64,000 nt of DNA from Nitrosomonas communis (GTDB lineage: Bacteria > Pseudomonadota > Gammaproteobacteria > Burkholderiales > Nitrosomonadaceae), in contig NZ_FOUB01000004.1 of the NCBI RefSeq assembly GCF_900114745.1, positions 79,300 to 143,299 of the forward strand, written 5' to 3'. Made by a program: the position numbers and the translations under genes. Below the pieces are notes generated by a model. The model ran no database searches, was not told the origin of the DNA, and worked only from the letters and a program-made list of their open reading frames with translations. Shown here piece after piece: positions 61,161 through 64,000 of this stretch. The stretch's first letter is position 1. The number at the start of each line of letters is the position of its first letter.

Positions 61161-63416
61161 TTAAATTAGTCTCTCATTTAACAATTCTTCGAGCTGATCT
61201 CTAAAAAGTTGTTTGAGGTGTTCAGTATTTTTGTATTCAGTTTGGAAATGCCCAAGTGCTTTAAGTTTATCCTGAAATTTCCATAATGATTGCAATGCAT
61301 CTCGGTTTATTTTCGTAATTTGAACCGATGCTTCTTTGAAATAGGTATAAATATGTGGTTTACCATTTTGCCTAAACGTGTGATGAGCCACGTCAAACTC
61401 CTCTTCAGTGAATTTTCCTGTTTTGGTCATGAATAAGCTTACAAAAATATCGCAGTTGTGAACCTCACGGTTGTATTCATCTTGCAGGCGAGTGGAAGAC
61501 ATAGCATCCAGGAAATTCTCCCAGCGAACAATTTTGAGGTAAATTCCCTGTTCGAGTAACCGATCATTTCGCTGCCTAAAATATAGATCGAAGGCATCGC
61601 GATCCTCGCGTAGTTCCTCGGAGGATGCTAGAAAGATTTTAATGGTTTTATCTTTAACTCTGTTCGATTTTGTTAATTCTGAAGTCAAACGCCGACTATC
61701 AGGTTGCTTTTCCGCCCAGATAGGAAGGTGTTCTGGTTTAAAACCATCCAGCAGTGTCAGTACATTGACCTCTTCATAACTTTCCAGACACTCGATGTTT
61801 AGTTTTCCATCCTCCTTGCGTTTGAGTAAGCGTTTGTATTCGAACATTTCCGGTGAAGTCGAAGCGATACATTTAGAGCAAATACATGGAATTCTGATTT
61901 CTATCCTCTCTTCTAGTCCGCTGAAGCTTGCATTGAGCGTATCGAGATCGCTTGCAATGACGCTGAGTAGCGCTTTATGCTCTGGGCCGCGAGCGCGTAG
62001 AACTATTTCGCTGCCATGTGGTGGGATCTGTACGAGTACCTCTGTGGCATTACGTTCGAATAGCACGCCTGTTGTCCAGGCCATGTTTGGCCGTTTGACA
62101 AAGTGATGCATTCTCACCATCAGTCGACTGATGAGCCCTTTGGGTAAGAAGCCATAGCGATAGCTGAGCACCAAATCACCCGGGGCTGCCCAGTTATTGA
62201 GTCCGGGCGGCATCGTTGGTGAAAGGAGTTGGGGCGCCAGCCAGGTATTAACTTCATGAGCACGAGCAGCCACTAGGGGATAACACAACTCAAACTTTTC
62301 CATCAATGCCAGCAATTCCAAATGCATATTGCGATATTCGGAGGTAGCCCATATCCGTTCACAATCAGCGAGGGCGAATTGTCCAAAATTTGCTTTCACC
62401 GTTTCATCATCCAGAATCCTGAATACCGCTTCTGTGGCCCATAGATTCTGCAATATCACAGTTCGGCGTAACAGAGGATCATCCTGAAAATGGAGGAAAA
62501 CCCCGAGATCGTGTAAATAGCGACTCAGATGCAATGCTTTGGTCTGATCGAAATCCAGATAGCGTCCATAGAGATCAAAATAATCTTGTTGTGAAATATA
62601 AGGATGATGCCTGGCTTCTTCCTCAATCGCCGCTCGAATATCAACCCATTTGGCTGGAACTTGTTCGCCGATATGAGGAAGGCGCTGCACGAAATACTCA
62701 ATAGCCTTATATAACTCGGCGGTTGATCCACGCTGCTGCAAATTCCCCCGATGGACCTCTTTCACATTGGGAAATCGGCCTTTTATGCCTGCTTCATCAA
62801 TCGTTTTACTGCGTCCACCTTTTTCATTTTGAAAAATTAACACGGGACTTCGGTTACTAAGTAGTTCGATAACCTCTAACCAATATTTAAATCCTTCATC
62901 TGTGGCAGATTTATGATCCTTGGCGGTATCATCCACAAGAATGTAGAGAGAATTTTTTGTCAGAAAAAACTGATGGGTGGCATGATAGATTTGTTGTCCG
63001 CCGAAATCCCATACGTTGAGCCGAAAAATGCGCTCATTGTCGAGAGGAAAACCCTGGCGATGAATATTGATTCCCCTAGTAGTTTCATCTTCTGTTGGCA
63101 GGGGCTCACTAGGTCGATATAGGCGGCGCAATAAACTCGTTTTACCGGCCCGGCCTTCCCCGATGATCAGTACCTTAGCTTCCAATAATCGATCAACCCC
63201 TTGTGCTTCAATTTCTCGGAAATAATTCAGCACAGCCTCGAGGCCTTGTTTCACCACTTCAGGAGAAGGATGAATGAGTGGGCAGTCTTTGACAAACACA
63301 CCCTCTTGACCAAGATAGCTAGAACCATCCCATCTTACCGGTAAGCCTTTTACAAATAATTTTTTTAAGGGAGACAAGTCGGTGGCGTTGGTTCTATTAA
63401 GATTGAGGCTTCTCAA
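61161..63416 (-). CDS. ROCO-type GTPase (Roc-COR) with C-terminal TIR/DUF4062-like domain
   Basis: 751 residues in this frame. Residues 1-25 are the last leucine-rich-repeat text; the real gene continues upstream in another frame (see LRR entry). Roc GTPase: P-loop GEGRAGKTSL (86-95), DxxG in VWDFGGQQ (137-140), and QNEKGGRSK for the base-specificity site. A COR-like region follows (residues ~255-480, e.g. YLHDLGVFLHFQDDPLLRRT). Residues ~595-751 form an effector-type domain: KIFLASSEELREDRDAFDLY, then WENFLDAMSSTRLQDEYNRE and CDIFVSLFMTKTGKFTEEEF, resembling TIR-like/DUF4062 domains found in bacterial NLR-type proteins. The set sensor repeats-GTPase-effector is typical of immune or signalling proteins; its trigger is unknown. 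Confidence 0.8.
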   Translation of the reverse strand: MRSLNLNRTNATDLSPLKKLFVKGLPVRWDGSSYLGQEGVFVKDCPLIHPSPEVVKQGLEAVLNYFREIEAQGVDRLLEAKVLIIGEGRAGKTSLLRRLYRPSEPLPTEDETTRGINIHRQGFPLDNERIFRLNVWDFGGQQIYHATHQFFLTKNSLYILVDDTAKDHKSATDEGFKYWLEVIELLSNRSPVLIFQNEKGGRSKTIDEAGIKGRFPNVKEVHRGNLQQRGSTAELYKAIEYFVQRLPHIGEQVPAKWVDIRAAIEEEARHHPYISQQDYFDLYGRYLDFDQTKALHLSRYLHDLGVFLHFQDDPLLRRTVILQNLWATEAVFRILDDETVKANFGQFALADCERIWATSEYRNMHLELLALMEKFELCYPLVAARAHEVNTWLAPQLLSPTMPPGLNNWAAPGDLVLSYRYGFLPKGLISRLMVRMHHFVKRPNMAWTTGVLFERNATEVLVQIPPHGSEIVLRARGPEHKALLSVIASDLDTLNASFSGLEERIEIRIPCICSKCIASTSPEMFEYKRLLKRKEDGKLNIECLESYEEVNVLTLLDGFKPEHLPIWAEKQPDSRRLTSELTKSNRVKDKTIKIFLASSEELREDRDAFDLYFRQRNDRLLEQGIYLKIVRWENFLDAMSSTRLQDEYNREVHNCDIFVSLFMTKTGKFTEEEFDVAHHTFRQNGKPHIYTYFKEASVQITKINRDALQSLWKFQDKLKALGHFQTEYKNTEHLKQLFRDQLEELLNERLI

Positions 63417-63427
63417 AAAAGATAATT

Positions 63428-63934
63428 TTATAAATGGCGACAGATCAGCAATTCTATTGCCCTCAAGGTCAAGCGAAGTGAGATTGGAGAGTGCAGCGAG
63501 ATGTTTAGCGCCGGCATCTCTAATCTGGTTACCCCCAGGTCAAGCGAAGTGAGATTGGAGAGGGCAGTAAGATATTCTACGCCGGTATCCCTAATCTGGT
63601 TACCTCCCAGGTCAAGCGAAGTGAGATTGGAGAAGGCAGCGAGATGTTTAGCGCCGGTATTCCCAATCTTGTTACCCGCCAGGTCAAGCGAAGTGAGGTT
63701 GGAGAGGGCAGTGAGATGTTTAGCGCCGGTATCCCTAATCTGGTTACCCCCCAGGTCAAGCGAAGTGAGATTGGAGAGGGCAGCGAGATGTTTAGCGCCG
63801 GCATCCCCAATCTTGTTATCCCCCAGATCAAGCGAAATGAGATTGGAGAGGGCGGCGAGATGTTTAGCGCCAGTATCACCAAGCTGATTACTCCAGAGGT
63901 TAAGCGTATCCCTCCAACCCCACCACCTACCCAC
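63428..63934 (-). CDS. Leucine-rich-repeat segment of the same ROCO gene (frameshifted 5' part)
   Basis: Six tandem 24-residue repeats of the type NKIGDTGAKHLAALSNLTSL DLGG (ribonuclease-inhibitor-like LRR), encoded by 72-bp DNA units. Unit starts on the plus strand at 63469, 63540, 63612 and 63684 differ by 71, 72 and 72 bases: the first gap lacks one base. It is the C-run at 63532-63536 (five Cs; the equivalent run at 63747-63752 has six). Adding one C joins the frame directly to LDLEGNRIADLSPFIKLSFL and the ROCO frame. The tail of this frame after LDLGV is therefore spurious. The first residues (GTG at 63934) are uncertain. Confidence 0.78.
   Translation of the reverse strand: MGRWWGWRDTLNLWSNQLGDTGAKHLAALSNLISLDLGDNKIGDAGAKHLAALSNLTSLDLGGNQIRDTGAKHLTALSNLTSLDLAGNKIGNTGAKHLAAFSNLTSLDLGGNQIRDTGVEYLTALSNLTSLDLGVTRLEMPALNISLHSPISLRLTLRAIELLICRHL
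63469..63900 (-). repeat. 72-bp tandem repeats encoding LRRs
   Basis: Six head-to-tail DNA units of 72 bp (one of 71) with high mutual identity, each carrying TCAAGCGAAGTGAGATTGGA or a near copy. Such identical coding repeats can gain or lose units by recombination. Confidence 0.85.
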
Positions 63935-64000
63935 GTTCCTTCAATAATGCTTCAATAGCCTCCGGTGCAAGCGGCAACAATTCATCGATTCGGCTGTTAG
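63927..64000 (-). CDS. C-terminal end of an unidentified gene (partial)
   Basis: On the minus strand the window edge opens into NSRIDELLPLAPEAIEALLK and a stop at 63927-63929. It may be the end of an upstream gene, or the N-terminal part of the LRR-ROCO gene separated by another frameshift. Too short to identify. Confidence 0.3.
   Translation of the reverse strand, partial: NSRIDELLPLAPEAIEALLKERG

Noticed and set aside
63501..63958. Long plus-strand open frames and a CRISPR-like regular spacing in the 72-bp repeats
   Set aside because: The repeats are in-frame leucine-rich repeats on the minus strand with no spacers, so they are neither CRISPR nor separate plus-strand genes.

Overview
The window reads as a chromosomal segment of a moderate-GC betaproteobacterium. 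Gene content and the style of the housekeeping proteins (IbaG, RpfE-like protein, Czc-type pump, split Mrp antiporter, RNase E/RluC, Tmk/HolB) fit a Nitrosomonas-like organism. No ammonia-oxidation gene lies here, so that placement is an inference. No rRNA, tRNA or CRISPR array was seen.

Layout. 1-1.7 kb: the end of a YadG/YadH-type ABC exporter, then ibaG with a strong palindromic terminator. 1.8-3.2 kb: a fragment of an EAL-domain gene abutting a repeat element, then an RpfE-like gene. 3.8-9.4 kb: a CzcCBA-type heavy-metal efflux operon. 9.7-18.3 kb: a putative Na+/H+ antiporter, a frameshifted universal stress gene and an eight-gene Mrp-type antiporter operon, flanked by two copies of a small IS-derived element. 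19-28.4 kb: housekeeping genes (TIGR01777 epimerase, DUF2459 lipoprotein, aconitase, mutarotase, rnk, ampD, tmk, holB). 28.4-32 kb: a two-gene operon of a metallophosphoesterase and a CHAT (caspase-like) protein. 32-36.3 kb: rne and rluC, divergent. 36.4-44.9 kb: tesA, ybbA and ybbP, with an RND multidrug pump between ybbA and ybbP. 45.2-51 kb: an accessory region with a glycan-related unknown, two tandem Hint-domain proteins behind an array of palindromic operators, and a decayed transposase. 51.3-61 kb: small lipoprotein, EgtB, secreted protein, TetR regulator, membrane hydrolase, REC-EAL regulator, glutathione-dependent formaldehyde detoxification pair and a broken CbiX-like gene. 61.2-64 kb: a leucine-rich-repeat ROCO GTPase with a C-terminal TIR/DUF4062-like domain, running off the window.

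The strongest global signal is a dispersed element of about 105 bp with terminal inverted repeats, present in 12 intergenic copies in both orientations (about one per 5 kb). It behaves like a MITE and sits at many operon boundaries, including between tmk and holB and beside ybbP.

The best candidates for an undescribed system are the metallophosphoesterase-CHAT operon, the LRR-ROCO-TIR-like protein (currently broken by one missing C in a C-run), and the tandem adhesin-like/Hint proteins with their upstream array of GTAGGAA-N3-TTCCTAC operators. Three loci (USP, CbiX-like, LRR-ROCO) carry apparent single-base frameshifts, so either real decay/phase variation or sequencing error must be considered.
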